This document shows positions 8,826 through 18,221 of a stretch of 18,948 bases of DNA, piece after piece. The notes under the pieces are model-generated. The model saw nothing but the letters and a program-made list of their open reading frames with translations. It did not search any database and was not told the DNA's origin. The stretch comes from Pseudomonadota bacterium (GTDB lineage Bacteria; Pseudomonadota; Gammaproteobacteria; Steroidobacterales; Steroidobacteraceae). A program made the position numbers and the translations under genes. Each line of letters starts with the position of its first letter. Position 1 is the first letter of the stretch. The stretch lies in assembly GCA_003242275.1 (NCBI GenBank), contig QGUX01000027.1, forward strand, positions 1 to 18,948, written 5' to 3'.

Positions 8826-8896
8826 CGGATTCTCCCTTCTTGTTGTTCTTGGAACTTCCCGCAGGCGGGGACCCGCACAGCATGCGCCATGATGGG

Positions 8897-8919
8897 GGTG
8901 GCCGGCAAATCCGGCCACC
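8897..8919 (-). terminator. perfect hairpin between rhlE and the DUF4282 gene
   Basis: A nine-base perfect stem (GGTGGCCGG/CCGGCCACC) with a five-base loop starts about 40 bases after the rhlE stop. No T run follows on either strand, so it may be a Rho-assisted terminator or an RNA-stabilising hairpin for rhlE rather than a classical intrinsic terminator. Confidence 0.4.
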
Positions 8920-8958
8920 GAGGAAGCCCGTGCGCGCCGCTGGCCGCGGCGGGGAGGG

Positions 8959-10260
<1,302 letters not shown>

Positions 10261-10271
10261 CGAGATTCCTT

Positions 10272-10318
10272 GGGAACCGGCTCGCGATGCTGGAGGTTCC
10301 GGTCGTGTTCATGACCGG
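10272..10318 (-). promoter_or_regulatory. rhlE leader with short inverted repeats
   Basis: Two overlapping inverted repeats lie in the rhlE leader: GGAACC/GGTTCC with a 16-base spacer and CCGGTC/GACCGG with an 8-base spacer. They could form alternative RNA hairpins upstream of the AAGGA ribosome site. Structured leaders are common in cold-responsive helicase genes, but nothing here proves regulation. Confidence 0.25.
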
Positions 10319-10396
10319 TCGCGATCCGGCTTCAGACCTTGCAATGATAACACGGAGGGCGCCAGCCGTCGGGACGCCATCACCTTTGGCCACTTC

Positions 10397-12352
10397 TCAG
10401 GGATTTGCTGGCACCTGTGCGCCGCCAGCCAGCCGGCGGCAGAGCAGCGGCATCAGCCAGTACAGCGCGAAGCCGATGGCTGCCGCCAGCAGCGCGAGCA
10501 TGGATTCATGTCCCAGCCACACCGGGCTGGTGCCGATGGCGAGCACGATCGCACCGGTGAGCACTGACAGGAACACCACCTGCGCGCGGCCGCCGCGGAT
10601 CTCGCCCACCCCGCGCGCGATCAGCAGGATGGACGCCAGCGTGGTGCAGCACACCACCAGGATGGACAGCCACGAACCGTCCATCAGCAGTGCCGGGTCG
10701 AAGCACCACAGGAAGGGCAGCAGCGAGGCCATGATGGACATGCGCATGCCGGTCCAGCCGGTGCGCCACATGTCGGCGCCGGCGATGCCTGCGGCCACGT
10801 ACGAGGAAACGGCCACCGGCGGCGTGAGGAAGGACAGCACGCCGAAGTACAGGATGAACAGGTGCGCGCCCATGGGCGTCACGCCCATCTTCACCAGCGC
10901 CGGCGCCACGATGCTGGCCAGCAGCACGTAGATGGCCGTGGTGGGCATGCCCAGGCCCAGCACGATGCACAGCACCGCGGTGAGCAGCAGCATCACCAGG
11001 AGGCCCCAGTCGTTGCCGATCTCCACCAGGATCACCGACAGCGACTGGCCGAGGCCCGTCAGGCTCATGGTGCCCACCACCACGCCGGCCGCGCCGGCCA
11101 CCAGGATCAGCGGGATCAGGATGCTGCCGCTGCCGAACACGAACCCGGCCCACTCGGCGCGGTTGCGCAGCCGGCCGCGCACGACGCACAGCACCAGCAG
11201 CGCCAGCGAGGACATGAAGGCGGCGTACTGCGCCCCCAGCCCCTCGAAGAACAGCAGATAGACGAGCAGCAGCATGGGCAGCACGAAGATCCAGCCCGCG
11301 CGCAACGCGGCCGACAGGCGCGGCAGCTCCGCGCGTGGCAGGCCCGCGAGGCCCCGGCGCACCGCGGTGGCGTCCACCTGCATGTACAGGCACAGGAAGT
11401 AGAAGAGGGCCGGCAGCGCCGCGGCCAATGCCACCTCGCCGTAGTCGACGCTGAGGAACTCGGCCATCAGGAACGCGGCGGCGCCCATCACCGGCGGGGC
11501 CAGCACGCCGCCGGTGGAGGAGGTGGCTTCCACCGCGGCGGATTCCTCCGCGCTGAAGCCCATGCGCTTCATCATCGGGATGGTCACCGTGCCGGTGGAC
11601 ATGATGTTGCTCACCGGCGAGCCGGTGATGCTGCCCATCATGCCCGAGGCCACCACGGTGATCTTGGCAGGGCCGCCGCGGCGGCGGCCCATCAGCGCCA
11701 TGGCGGTGTCGGTGAAGAAGCGCGTGGCGCCGCTGACCTCCATCAGCTTGCCGAACACCACGAAGGCCAGCACCACCGAGGCGATGATGCCCAGCACCGG
11801 GCCGGGAATGGCGCTGGTGTCCGAGTACAGGTACATCACCAGCAGCTGCGGTGAGATGTCGTCGGCCTGCAGCGGGCGCGGCAGCAGGAAGCCCAGCAGC
11901 GCATAGGCGAACATGATCACCAGCAGCACCGCGATGGCCGTGCCGCAGGACTTGCGCACGCCTTCCACCATCAGTGCGATGCCCAGCGCGCCGGGAATGA
12001 ACTTGCCCAGCGTGTAGCCGTCGATGTCGAACATCCAGCGGGCATAGTTGATAGCCAGCCACAGCCAGCAGGCGATGGCGACGAAGCCGAGCACGGCATC
12101 GAGCGTGCGCGCCTCGCGGCCTCCGTAGGGCCAGCGCAGCAGCGCCGCGGCGGTGGCCACGCCCAGGTAGGGTCCCAGCCACTCCGGCTCGATCAGCGGC
12201 AGGCCCAGCCGCGAGGGCACGTCCAGTGCCCACAGCAGGCCGCCCACCAGCAGCACGAAGGTGTAGCAGCGGTACAGCCAGGTCAGCCAGCTGGCGCCGA
12301 CCTTGTCCGGGTTCTCCTCCTCCTGGAGGGCCTTCTCGACGACTTCGCTCAT
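10397..12352 (-). CDS. TRAP transporter fused permease (DctQ-DctM type, TAXI partner)
   Basis: Inner-membrane permease of 651 residues for sodium- or proton-driven uptake of an unknown, probably organic-acid-like solute. The N-terminal ~130 residues form a small four-helix part (DctQ-like); the rest is a long DctM-like domain with many helices. Family signatures include TGSPVSNIMSTGTVTIPMM, EATSSTGGVLAPPVMGAAAF and LGLGMPTTAIYVLLASIVAP. The length agrees with the 4TM/12TM fused permeases that work with TAXI binding proteins. Its ATG overlaps the stop of the binding-protein gene by four bases (ATGA), so the two are coupled. The first ~20 residues are acidic and cytoplasmic. Confidence 0.93.
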   Translation of the reverse strand: MSEVVEKALQEEENPDKVGASWLTWLYRCYTFVLLVGGLLWALDVPSRLGLPLIEPEWLGPYLGVATAAALLRWPYGGREARTLDAVLGFVAIACWLWLAINYARWMFDIDGYTLGKFIPGALGIALMVEGVRKSCGTAIAVLLVIMFAYALLGFLLPRPLQADDISPQLLVMYLYSDTSAIPGPVLGIIASVVLAFVVFGKLMEVSGATRFFTDTAMALMGRRRGGPAKITVVASGMMGSITGSPVSNIMSTGTVTIPMMKRMGFSAEESAAVEATSSTGGVLAPPVMGAAAFLMAEFLSVDYGEVALAAALPALFYFLCLYMQVDATAVRRGLAGLPRAELPRLSAALRAGWIFVLPMLLLVYLLFFEGLGAQYAAFMSSLALLVLCVVRGRLRNRAEWAGFVFGSGSILIPLILVAGAAGVVVGTMSLTGLGQSLSVILVEIGNDWGLLVMLLLTAVLCIVLGLGMPTTAIYVLLASIVAPALVKMGVTPMGAHLFILYFGVLSFLTPPVAVSSYVAAGIAGADMWRTGWTGMRMSIMASLLPFLWCFDPALLMDGSWLSILVVCCTTLASILLIARGVGEIRGGRAQVVFLSVLTGAIVLAIGTSPVWLGHESMLALLAAAIGFALYWLMPLLCRRLAGGAQVPANP

Positions 12353-13365
12353 CGCGCTCCTTCAAGCAGCTCGCGCTGCCGCTGCTCGTGCGCCTCGGTC
12401 CACAGGCCCACCTCGCGGAAATAGCGCACCGCGCCCTCGTGCCAGGGGTGGCCGATGTTCACCGGCACCACCTGGTCGGCCGGCAGCGAGCGGATGGCGG
12501 GCAGGGCCTGCTGCAGTTCGGCCCAGTTCCGGTGGATGGCGGACACCACGCGGTAGACATCGTCGGCACTGACCAACGCGCTGGAATTGAGGTAGATGTC
12601 CATGCGCGCCACGCGCGTGGGCCTGTCGATGCCGGGCGCGGCCGGGCCGGGCTGCACCTCGACGGCATCGAAGCCGGGCATCGCGGTCAGCGCCCCCTCG
12701 TTGGGTCCCAGCGGCAGGATGCGCAGGCCGCCGGGCACCGTGGCATTGGCCTCGCGGAAGGCGGGAATGCCCAGCAGCGTGCTGGCGGCCGCGACGCGGC
12801 CCTCCACCAGCGCGCGGATGGCGTCGGGCACGCCGGCCACGGTCACCGGCGTGACGTCATCGAAGGTGAGGTTGGCCGTGGCCAGCGTGGCGGCATTGAT
12901 GATGTCGAAGGGCACGTTGGCGCGGAAGCTGGTCACCACCGGCTTGCCGCGCAGTTCTTCCATGCTGTGGATGCCGGAGTCGCCGCGCACGAAGTACTGC
13001 AGGGGCGAGCGCGCCACCAGCATCACCGCGCGCAGGTTGTCCAGCGGCCGGGAATACACCAGCTGGCCGCGGTATGCCGCCGCCGTGTCGGTGGAGTTGT
13101 TCAGGCCGAAGGGCAGCTCGCCGCGGTGCATCTGCGGGATGTACAGCGAGGAGCCGGTGTGCGGGCGGGCGGTGGAGGCCACGTCCAGCTCGCGCTCGAT
13201 CACGGTGCTGAGCGTGGTGCCGATCTGGTGGTACAGCGTGCCGGTGGGGCCGGTGGCCAGCGTCACGCGGCGCAGGCCTTCGTCCGGATCGCGCCCGGCG
13301 CAGCCGCAGGCCAGGGCCAGTGCCAGCAGCGCTGGCAGGGCTCGGAGCACTCTCACCGGACGCAA
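12349..13365 (-). CDS. TAXI family TRAP transporter solute-binding protein
   Basis: A 338-residue periplasmic binding protein that captures the substrate for the adjacent fused TRAP permease. An N-terminal signal of about 19 residues ends in ALALACGC, so it is probably a lipoprotein, though the lipobox has Ala rather than Leu at -3. The mature N-terminus reads VTLATGPTGTLYHQIGTTLS, the TAXI hallmark of a glycine-rich strand-turn-helix. The later SSLYIPQMHRGELPFGL and GKPVVTSFRA stretches also fit the family. TAXI substrates are diverse, and none can be named here. The start is uncertain: TTG 13365 gives the longest form, but GTG 13356 or 13350 is also possible, the first having a G-rich stretch upstream. 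Confidence 0.9.
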   Translation of the reverse strand: MRPVRVLRALPALLALALACGCAGRDPDEGLRRVTLATGPTGTLYHQIGTTLSTVIERELDVASTARPHTGSSLYIPQMHRGELPFGLNNSTDTAAAYRGQLVYSRPLDNLRAVMLVARSPLQYFVRGDSGIHSMEELRGKPVVTSFRANVPFDIINAATLATANLTFDDVTPVTVAGVPDAIRALVEGRVAAASTLLGIPAFREANATVPGGLRILPLGPNEGALTAMPGFDAVEVQPGPAAPGIDRPTRVARMDIYLNSSALVSADDVYRVVSAIHRNWAELQQALPAIRSLPADQVVPVNIGHPWHEGAVRYFREVGLWTEAHEQRQRELLEGAR

Positions 13366-13390
13366 CCCCCCGTTCAGTCAAGCGGCCGGT

Positions 13391-13420
13391 ATTGTGCTGC
13401 AGGCGGCGACCGCCGGGCAA
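13391..13420 (-). promoter_or_regulatory. candidate promoter of the TAXI-TRAP operon
   Basis: On the minus strand TTGCCC (-35-like) and CACAAT (-10-like) are separated by 18 bases, each matching four of six consensus positions. The spacer contains the inverted repeat GGCGG-TCG-CCGCC, which could be an operator or chance. Transcription would begin about 20 bases before the binding-protein start. Confidence 0.35.
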
Positions 13421-13513
13421 AGGAATGCGGCTGGGGCCCGCGCCCGGGCACGCGGATCCCGGGACCGGGCCGGCAGCGCCCGCAACCCGTCGTGCGCGGA
13501 AGCGGGCCGGGAA

Positions 13514-14830
13514 CTACTGCTGCGCGAACTCCAGCTCTGCCGTCACGCTGGCGTTTTTCGAGGTGAAGGGATAACCGCTGAGGGTGACCCGGCCATGCTC
13601 GATGCGGCCGGAGAATGCGCCGCCGCCCACCACGGTGAATTCGAGCTGGCCATTGCCGCTGCTGGTGAAATCGCCGGCCAGCTGCTCGAACTGCTCCAGC
13701 GGACCAGCCATGCGCTGCTCCACCCAGTGGATGCGCGCCGTCCACGTGCCATCGCCATTGCCGTCGTAGTCCATCAGCGTCAGCCGGCCGGAGATGACGG
13801 TCTCGGGGTTCTGCCAGTCCTCGCGCGGCAGCTCGTCATAGGGCAGTCCCCTGCCATTGAACGTGGTGAGGTCGAACTGGCAGGGCTGGGCCGGGCCCGG
13901 CGGCGTGCACAGGCCGGACTGCACCAGGATGTTGGCCACCAGCAGCACGCTTTCGCCTTCCAGGCCGCGGTACTCGGTGGACACGGCCACTGCCGGCGGC
14001 TGCGGCGCCACGGCCGGGGCCGTGTACAGCGCGCGGCGATCCTCCTGTACGGCTACGGTGCCGGTGAGCGCGTTGCCGCCGGGTGTGCCGTTCACCGACC
14101 AGTTGCGCGTCAGGTGGCTGATCACCTGGCTGGGCCGGCACGCGGCCAGCAGCGGCGCGAGCAGGTCCTCGCGCGGCACGCGCTCGCACAGCATCACCGT
14201 GAGCGCCACGCTCTGGCCGGGCGCCAGCGTGTGTTCGGCCGGATGCAGCTGCGCGCCGGAGAGCAATGACCAGTCGCTGAAGTGGCGGACCGGGACGACC
14301 AGCGTGCCTTCATCCTCGTCCAGCACCGCATCCTCGTGAAGTTCCCAGAAGCCCTGGGCATCCTGGCTGGCGATGCGCAGCAGCTGCGGCGCGGTGCCGC
14401 GCACATCGGCGTCCGAGTAGCGGAACGTGAGCTGCACGGGCTGCGCGAATTCCAGGCCCTCGGGCCCGAGGCGCCAGGCCTCGCCCCGGCCGCCATGCGC
14501 GTGGTTGGTGATGCGCTGCATGCGGATCACCGTGTCTTCGGCCAGCGCGCCGGCGGGAATGTCGATGCGCAGCCTGCCGTCGGCAGATTCGAAATGTCCG
14601 CCGGCGCCGCCGATGGTGGCGAATTCCGCCTGGCCAAGGGCTTCGCCCGCGGGAGTGGGTGTGCCCGTGGCGGGTCCACGTGACGGGGTGTCCTCGTCGC
14701 CGGAGCCGCCGCAGGCGGCGAGCAGGGACATCAGGCCCACGGCCAGCAGGTTCAGCCGCGGGGCGGGCTGATGGCCGGGGGTGCTCGGGGCCGCGGCCAT
14801 GCCGCGGCATGCGGATGCAGGTGAAGTCAT
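13514..14830 (-). CDS. lipoprotein with ZU5-like domain
   Basis: A 438-residue predicted lipoprotein. The signal segment LLAVGLMSLLAAC puts the lipid-carrying Cys at residue 40, followed by GGSGDEDTPS. The sequence before the signal is long (~25 residues), so the true start may be the ATG at 14800. Residues about 74-190 resemble ZU5-like modules found in bacterial surface proteins: GGHFESADGRLRIDIPAGAL, LGPEGLEFAQPVQLTFRYS and a closing VRHFSDWSL. The remaining ~250 residues, rich in Gly and polar residues, match nothing I can name; they end with strands such as GGGAFSGRIEHGRVTLSGY. Conserved Cys residues in the second half may form disulfides. It is monocistronic by position. A role at the outer membrane or cell surface is inferred. 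Confidence 0.78.
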   Translation of the reverse strand: MTSPASACRGMAAAPSTPGHQPAPRLNLLAVGLMSLLAACGGSGDEDTPSRGPATGTPTPAGEALGQAEFATIGGAGGHFESADGRLRIDIPAGALAEDTVIRMQRITNHAHGGRGEAWRLGPEGLEFAQPVQLTFRYSDADVRGTAPQLLRIASQDAQGFWELHEDAVLDEDEGTLVVPVRHFSDWSLLSGAQLHPAEHTLAPGQSVALTVMLCERVPREDLLAPLLAACRPSQVISHLTRNWSVNGTPGGNALTGTVAVQEDRRALYTAPAVAPQPPAVAVSTEYRGLEGESVLLVANILVQSGLCTPPGPAQPCQFDLTTFNGRGLPYDELPREDWQNPETVISGRLTLMDYDGNGDGTWTARIHWVEQRMAGPLEQFEQLAGDFTSSGNGQLEFTVVGGGAFSGRIEHGRVTLSGYPFTSKNASVTAELEFAQQ

Positions 14831-14967
14831 GGAAGCTGGGTTTCCTCTGGTGAGGCCGGAGCGCGTCACCGGCCGGATGCGCGGGACATTCCCGCGGTCC
14901 GGCAGGATCACGGCCGGCGCCGCCCGCGTCTTGGCCGGCGGCGAAGCGATGCGGCAGGAAACGAACT

Positions 14968-14991
14968 GCACCCGGGGGACGGCCCGGGTGC
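14968..14991 (-). terminator. intrinsic-type terminator of the hemB-hemL-araC operon
   Basis: A perfect nine-base GC-rich stem (GCACCCGGG/CCCGGGTGC) with a six-base loop lies 19 bases after the stop of the AraC-like gene. On the minus strand it is followed by AGTTCGTTTCC, a T-rich run by the standard of this genome. It best fits a terminator for the operon above it. Confidence 0.6.
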
Positions 14992-15009
14992 GCGGAGAGG
15001 CCAGGCGGG

Positions 15010-15825
15010 TTACTGCCCGCGCCGGCGCGTCAGCGCCTGCGCGCGCACGTCGGAGGGCCGCAAGCCGTAGCGGCGGCGGAAGCTGCGGTTGAAATTCGAC
15101 AGGTCGGAGAAGCCACACTCGAACGCGATGGCGGCAATGCTGCCGCCGCGTCCCGAGGAAAGCGCCTGCCACGCCATCTCCAGCCGCGTGTCGCGCAGGC
15201 CGCCCGGGGGCGGCACGGCGTGGCGTTGTCGTGCCCGGCCGGCGTGTTCCTCCAGCACTACGCCCACCAGCTCCTGCAGGTGGCGCGCGGCGGCGGCGCG
15301 CTCGCCGGCGCCTTGCGGTGGCGCCTGCCGCAGCAGGTTGGCGTAGCCTGCGAGCAGGGCGGCGCCCTGCGTCCCGCGCGGGATGTGATGGCCGGGTGCG
15401 GCCGCGAGCCGCGCCAGGTGCCGGCCGATGCCGCGGCCGGGCAGCGAGATCACCTCCACCGCGGACGCGCTCGCGTGCCGCATCTCGAACCAGGTGCCCT
15501 CGTTGAGCAGCACCAGGTCGCCGGCACGCACGGTGAGGCCGGGCCCGCCTTCCACCGAGACCTCGTGCTCCTCGGAAACGATGCCCAGCGTGTAGTTGTC
15601 GCGGCCATCGGCGAGCAGCTCGCGCGAGCGGCGCGCCACCATGGGCGGATAGTGCGCGCTGGCAAGCGCCACGCCATCGGCGAGCTCGAACACGGAGATG
15701 TCCACGTCCCCGGCCTGTCCGCCGGGCAGCTCGAAGTGCATGCCCGCCCAGTGGCGGGCGATGAAGTCATGCACGAAGGCCAGGCGCTGGCGCGCCGGCA
15801 GGCCGCGGGTGGACAGCCGCTGCAC
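15010..15825 (-). CDS. AraC-family regulator apparently lacking its first helix-turn-helix
   Basis: A 271-residue protein. Residues about 1-135 match the ligand-sensing N-terminal domain found in AraC-like activators (LSTRGLPARQRLAF at the start, then a cupin-like strand pattern with LTVRAGDLVLLNEG). The C-terminus carries a good second helix-turn-helix, SIAAIAFECGFSDLSNFNRSF with RRRYGLRPSDVRA after it (about 229-262). Relatives of this type are usually ~315-330 residues and have a first helix-turn-helix plus linker of ~50 residues between the sensing domain and the segment RLEMAWQAL. Here only about 15 residues (RARQRHAVPPPGGLR) lie there. DNA binding is therefore doubtful. GTG start 12 bases after the hemL stop, so it is probably co-transcribed with hemBL. 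Confidence 0.82.
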   Translation of the reverse strand: MQRLSTRGLPARQRLAFVHDFIARHWAGMHFELPGGQAGDVDISVFELADGVALASAHYPPMVARRSRELLADGRDNYTLGIVSEEHEVSVEGGPGLTVRAGDLVLLNEGTWFEMRHASASAVEVISLPGRGIGRHLARLAAAPGHHIPRGTQGAALLAGYANLLRQAPPQGAGERAAAARHLQELVGVVLEEHAGRARQRHAVPPPGGLRDTRLEMAWQALSSGRGGSIAAIAFECGFSDLSNFNRSFRRRYGLRPSDVRAQALTRRRGQ

Positions 15826-15837
15826 GTGCCTGCCGCT

Positions 15838-17100
15838 TCAGCCCAGCGCGCGACGCAGCTCGCGCGCCAGCGTCTCCACGTGGTCGCGGCTGTGCGCGGC
15901 CGACAGGAAGCCCACCTCGAAGGCGCTGGGCGCCAGGTAGATGCCCGCGTCCAGCAGCTTGTGGAACACGGGTCCGAACGGTGCGCCGGGCCTCGACTTC
16001 AGCTCCTTCAGGCTGCGGATCGGCCCGTTGTTGTCGGCCAGGTGCAGCCAGAACAGCGAGCCCACGCGCTGCAGGGTCACGCCGGCGAGGCCGGCGAGCT
16101 GCTGCTCCAGGTGCCGTCCCAGCTCCTCGAGCTTCCCGTACACCGCGCCATCGGCGAGCTGCTCCAGCGTCGCCAGGCCTGCGCACATGGCCACCGGATT
16201 GGCCGACAGCGTGCCGGCCTGGTACACCGGGCCCACCGGCGCCACCAGCTCCATGTACTGCCGCTTGCCGCCATAGGCGCCCACCGGGAAGCCGCCGCCG
16301 ATCACCTTGCCGTAGGTGACCAGGTCGGGCTCGAAGCCATGCACGCCGGCGAAGCCGCCGAAGCCCAGCCGGAAGCCGCTGATCACCTCGTCGAAGACCA
16401 GCAGCGCGCCGTGCCTGCGGCAGAGCTTCTCCAGGTGCCGCAGGAACTCGATGCGCTGGGGCAGCAGGCCGTAGTTGGCCGGCAGCGGCTCGATGATGGC
16501 CGCGGCGATCTCGTTGCCATGGCGCTCGAACAGCGCGTCGAGCCCGGCCTCGTCATCGAGCTGCGCCACCAGCGTGCCGTCGAGCACGCCGCGGTTCAGG
16601 CCGGCGCTGTCCGGCTCGGTGGCTTCGGCCAGTCCCGAGCCCGAGCGGATCAGCATGGCGTCGGCGTGGCCGTGGTAGCAGCCGTCGAACTTGAGGATGA
16701 CCTCGCGCTTCGTGGCGCCGCGCGCCACGCGCAGCGCCGACATCACCGCCTCGGTGCCCGAATTCACGAAGCGGATGCTCTCCACCCAGGGAATGCGCGG
16801 GGTGATGAACTCGGCCAGCTTCAGCGAGTAGGGCTCGGCCGTGCCCAGGCTCCAGCCGCGGCGGATGGCCTCGATGGCGGCCTGCTGCACGCCCTGGTTG
16901 TTGTGCCCCAGGATCAGCGGCCCGAAGGCCATGCAGAAGTCGATCAGGTCGCGGCCGTCGACGTCGCGGATCATCGCGCCGCTGCCGCCCACCATGAACC
17001 GTGGCGTGCCGCCCACGCCCTTGAATGCACGCACCGGCGAGTGCACGCCGCCAGGGGAAACGCGCTTCGCGCGCTCGAACAAGGAGTCGGAATATCCCAT
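15838..17100 (-). CDS. hemL: glutamate-1-semialdehyde 2,1-aminomutase
   Basis: Pyridoxal-phosphate enzyme that converts glutamate-1-semialdehyde to 5-aminolevulinate in the C5 route to heme, siroheme and other tetrapyrroles. Its 420 residues are the normal length. The substrate-site region FVNSGTEAVMSALRVAR, the conserved FDGCYHGHAD, the cofactor Asp in VFDEVISGFR and the Schiff-base Lys in TYGKVIGGG (K265, the same number as in E. coli) are all present. ATG 17100 lies five bases after the hemB stop; an upstream in-frame ATG at 17118 would overlap hemB and is less likely. It forms an operon with hemB and the AraC-like gene. HemA, which makes its substrate, is not in the window. Confidence 0.95.
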   Translation of the reverse strand: MGYSDSLFERAKRVSPGGVHSPVRAFKGVGGTPRFMVGGSGAMIRDVDGRDLIDFCMAFGPLILGHNNQGVQQAAIEAIRRGWSLGTAEPYSLKLAEFITPRIPWVESIRFVNSGTEAVMSALRVARGATKREVILKFDGCYHGHADAMLIRSGSGLAEATEPDSAGLNRGVLDGTLVAQLDDEAGLDALFERHGNEIAAAIIEPLPANYGLLPQRIEFLRHLEKLCRRHGALLVFDEVISGFRLGFGGFAGVHGFEPDLVTYGKVIGGGFPVGAYGGKRQYMELVAPVGPVYQAGTLSANPVAMCAGLATLEQLADGAVYGKLEELGRHLEQQLAGLAGVTLQRVGSLFWLHLADNNGPIRSLKELKSRPGAPFGPVFHKLLDAGIYLAPSAFEVGFLSAAHSRDHVETLARELRRALG

Positions 17101-17105
17101 GGTCT

Positions 17106-18083
17106 TCAGGCCAGCCATTCGCGCGCATGCCGCGCGCCGTAACTGATGATCATCGAGGCGCCGGCGCGCACGAAGCCGTTCCAGGCCTCCACGTGTGCGC
17201 GCACGCGGTCCGCGAGCCCGGATTCGGCCATCAGCTCGATGCCGGCGTACTCGCCGCTGACCTCGTAGACCGCCCAGGGGTGGTGGAAGCGGCGCGACAG
17301 GTCGGCCAGCACGTCGAGGTAGGGCATGCCGGGCTTGACCATCAGGATGTCGGCGCCCTCGGCCACGTCCCGTTCCACCGACAGGTGCGCATCGCCCATG
17401 CGCGAGGGATCGATCTGGTAGCTGGCGCGGTCGGTGAGCTTCAGGTCGCTGCCCTTCGGCGCCGAATCGGCCGCGACGCGGAACGGGCCGTAGAAGCTGG
17501 AATGGAACTTGGCCGCGTAGCTCATCAACACCGTGCGCTCCAGGCCGTTTTCGTCCAGCGCGCGGCGGATGGCGCCGATGCGCCCGTCCATCATGTCGCT
17601 GGGGGCCACGCAGTCCGCGCCGGCCCTGGCGTAGGCGAGGGCGGCCGCCACCAGCTCGCGCACGCTGGCGACGTTGTCGAGGTGGTCGTGCGAGTCGTTC
17701 AGCACGCCGCAGTGGCCGTGCGGGGTGGCCGAGCACAGGCACACGTCCACGGCCAGCCACACCCGGCTGCCGAACTTCTGCTTGATGGCGGCAATCTGGC
17801 CGGCGGTGAACGACCAGTCGATGTCGCGCTCCTGGTGCGTGGCCGGCACGCCGAACAGCAGGAACTTGGACACGCCCACGGCGAGGTCGGCCTCGATCTG
17901 GGCCAGCAGGCTCGCCGGCGTGTCGCGGTACACGCCGGTCAGGCCGGGGATGGGCTCGCGCTCCTGGATGCCCTCCACCACGAACAGGGGCTGGATGAAT
18001 TGCTCGGGATGGGGCCGGGGTCCGCGCGTCAGGGCCCGGATGTGGGGGTCCTGGCGCAACCGCCGGAGGGTGATTCGGCTCAT
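17106..18083 (-). CDS. hemB: delta-aminolevulinic acid dehydratase (porphobilinogen synthase)
   Basis: Condenses two 5-aminolevulinate molecules into porphobilinogen, the step after HemL. From ATG 18083 it has 325 residues, as expected. The zinc-binding cysteines are C115, C117 and C125 (DVCLC then HGHCG), marking a zinc-type enzyme. The two active-site lysines are K192 (MSYAAKFHSSFYGPF) and K250 (LMVKPGMPYLD). The start is supported by AGGA a suitable distance upstream (CACAGGATCGACC) and by the usual MSRITLRRLR beginning; the 21-residue in-frame extension towards 18146 has no such support. It leads the minus-strand operon hemB-hemL-araC and is divergent from cysH, sharing a ~140-base intergenic region. 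Confidence 0.95.
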   Translation of the reverse strand: MSRITLRRLRQDPHIRALTRGPRPHPEQFIQPLFVVEGIQEREPIPGLTGVYRDTPASLLAQIEADLAVGVSKFLLFGVPATHQERDIDWSFTAGQIAAIKQKFGSRVWLAVDVCLCSATPHGHCGVLNDSHDHLDNVASVRELVAAALAYARAGADCVAPSDMMDGRIGAIRRALDENGLERTVLMSYAAKFHSSFYGPFRVAADSAPKGSDLKLTDRASYQIDPSRMGDAHLSVERDVAEGADILMVKPGMPYLDVLADLSRRFHHPWAVYEVSGEYAGIELMAESGLADRVRAHVEAWNGFVRAGASMIISYGARHAREWLA

Positions 18084-18148
18084 GGTCGATCCTGTGGATG
18101 CTGCAATGCGGCACGTGGGCCGCTTCGGGTCCCGGCATCCTGCCACAA

Positions 18149-18213
18149 ATAACCGCCCTTATGCGTGGGCTGGAGCCTTGATAGTCCAATGTTATGAAGG
18201 GCATGGGGATACT
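18149..18213 (+). promoter_or_regulatory. candidate promoter and LysR-type box of cysH
   Basis: ATAACCGCCCTTAT (18149-18162) is an inverted repeat, ATAA-N6-TTAT, centred about 66 bases before the cysH ATG, where LysR-type activators usually bind. GATACT (18208-18213) is a plausible -10 ending eight bases before the ATG. No convincing -35 exists at the right distance, and no well-spaced Shine-Dalgarno sequence is present. The ATAACC core begins 73 bases before the start, as in front of the sulfite reductase. The box also lies in the upstream region of divergent hemB, so it could affect both genes. The regulator is inferred to be CysB-like. Confidence 0.45.
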
Positions 18214-18221
18214 GCGCCCCT

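Noticed and set aside
10261..10396. Riboswitch or small RNA upstream of rhlE
   Set aside because: Only short inverted repeats are visible; no known riboswitch core was recognised, so it is listed just as a structured leader.
10506..12365. A 619-codon minus-strand frame overlapping the TRAP permease in another frame
   Set aside because: Arg/Gly/His-rich and lacking membrane segments, while the chosen frame has clear TRAP motifs throughout.
15220..17142. A 640-codon plus-strand frame opposite hemL and the araC-like gene
   Set aside because: Antisense shadow of genes with catalytic residues in place; no recognizable domain.
17101..18204. Possible fusion of hemL with an upstream N-terminal extension in its own frame
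   Set aside because: The frame stays open by chance through hemB; HemL has its normal start and length at 17100, and hemB is intact in another frame.
18205..18220. GGGG at 18205-18208 as the ribosome site of cysH
   Set aside because: It is about 13 bases from the ATG and is overlapped by the putative -10 hexamer, so it is unlikely to serve as a Shine-Dalgarno sequence.
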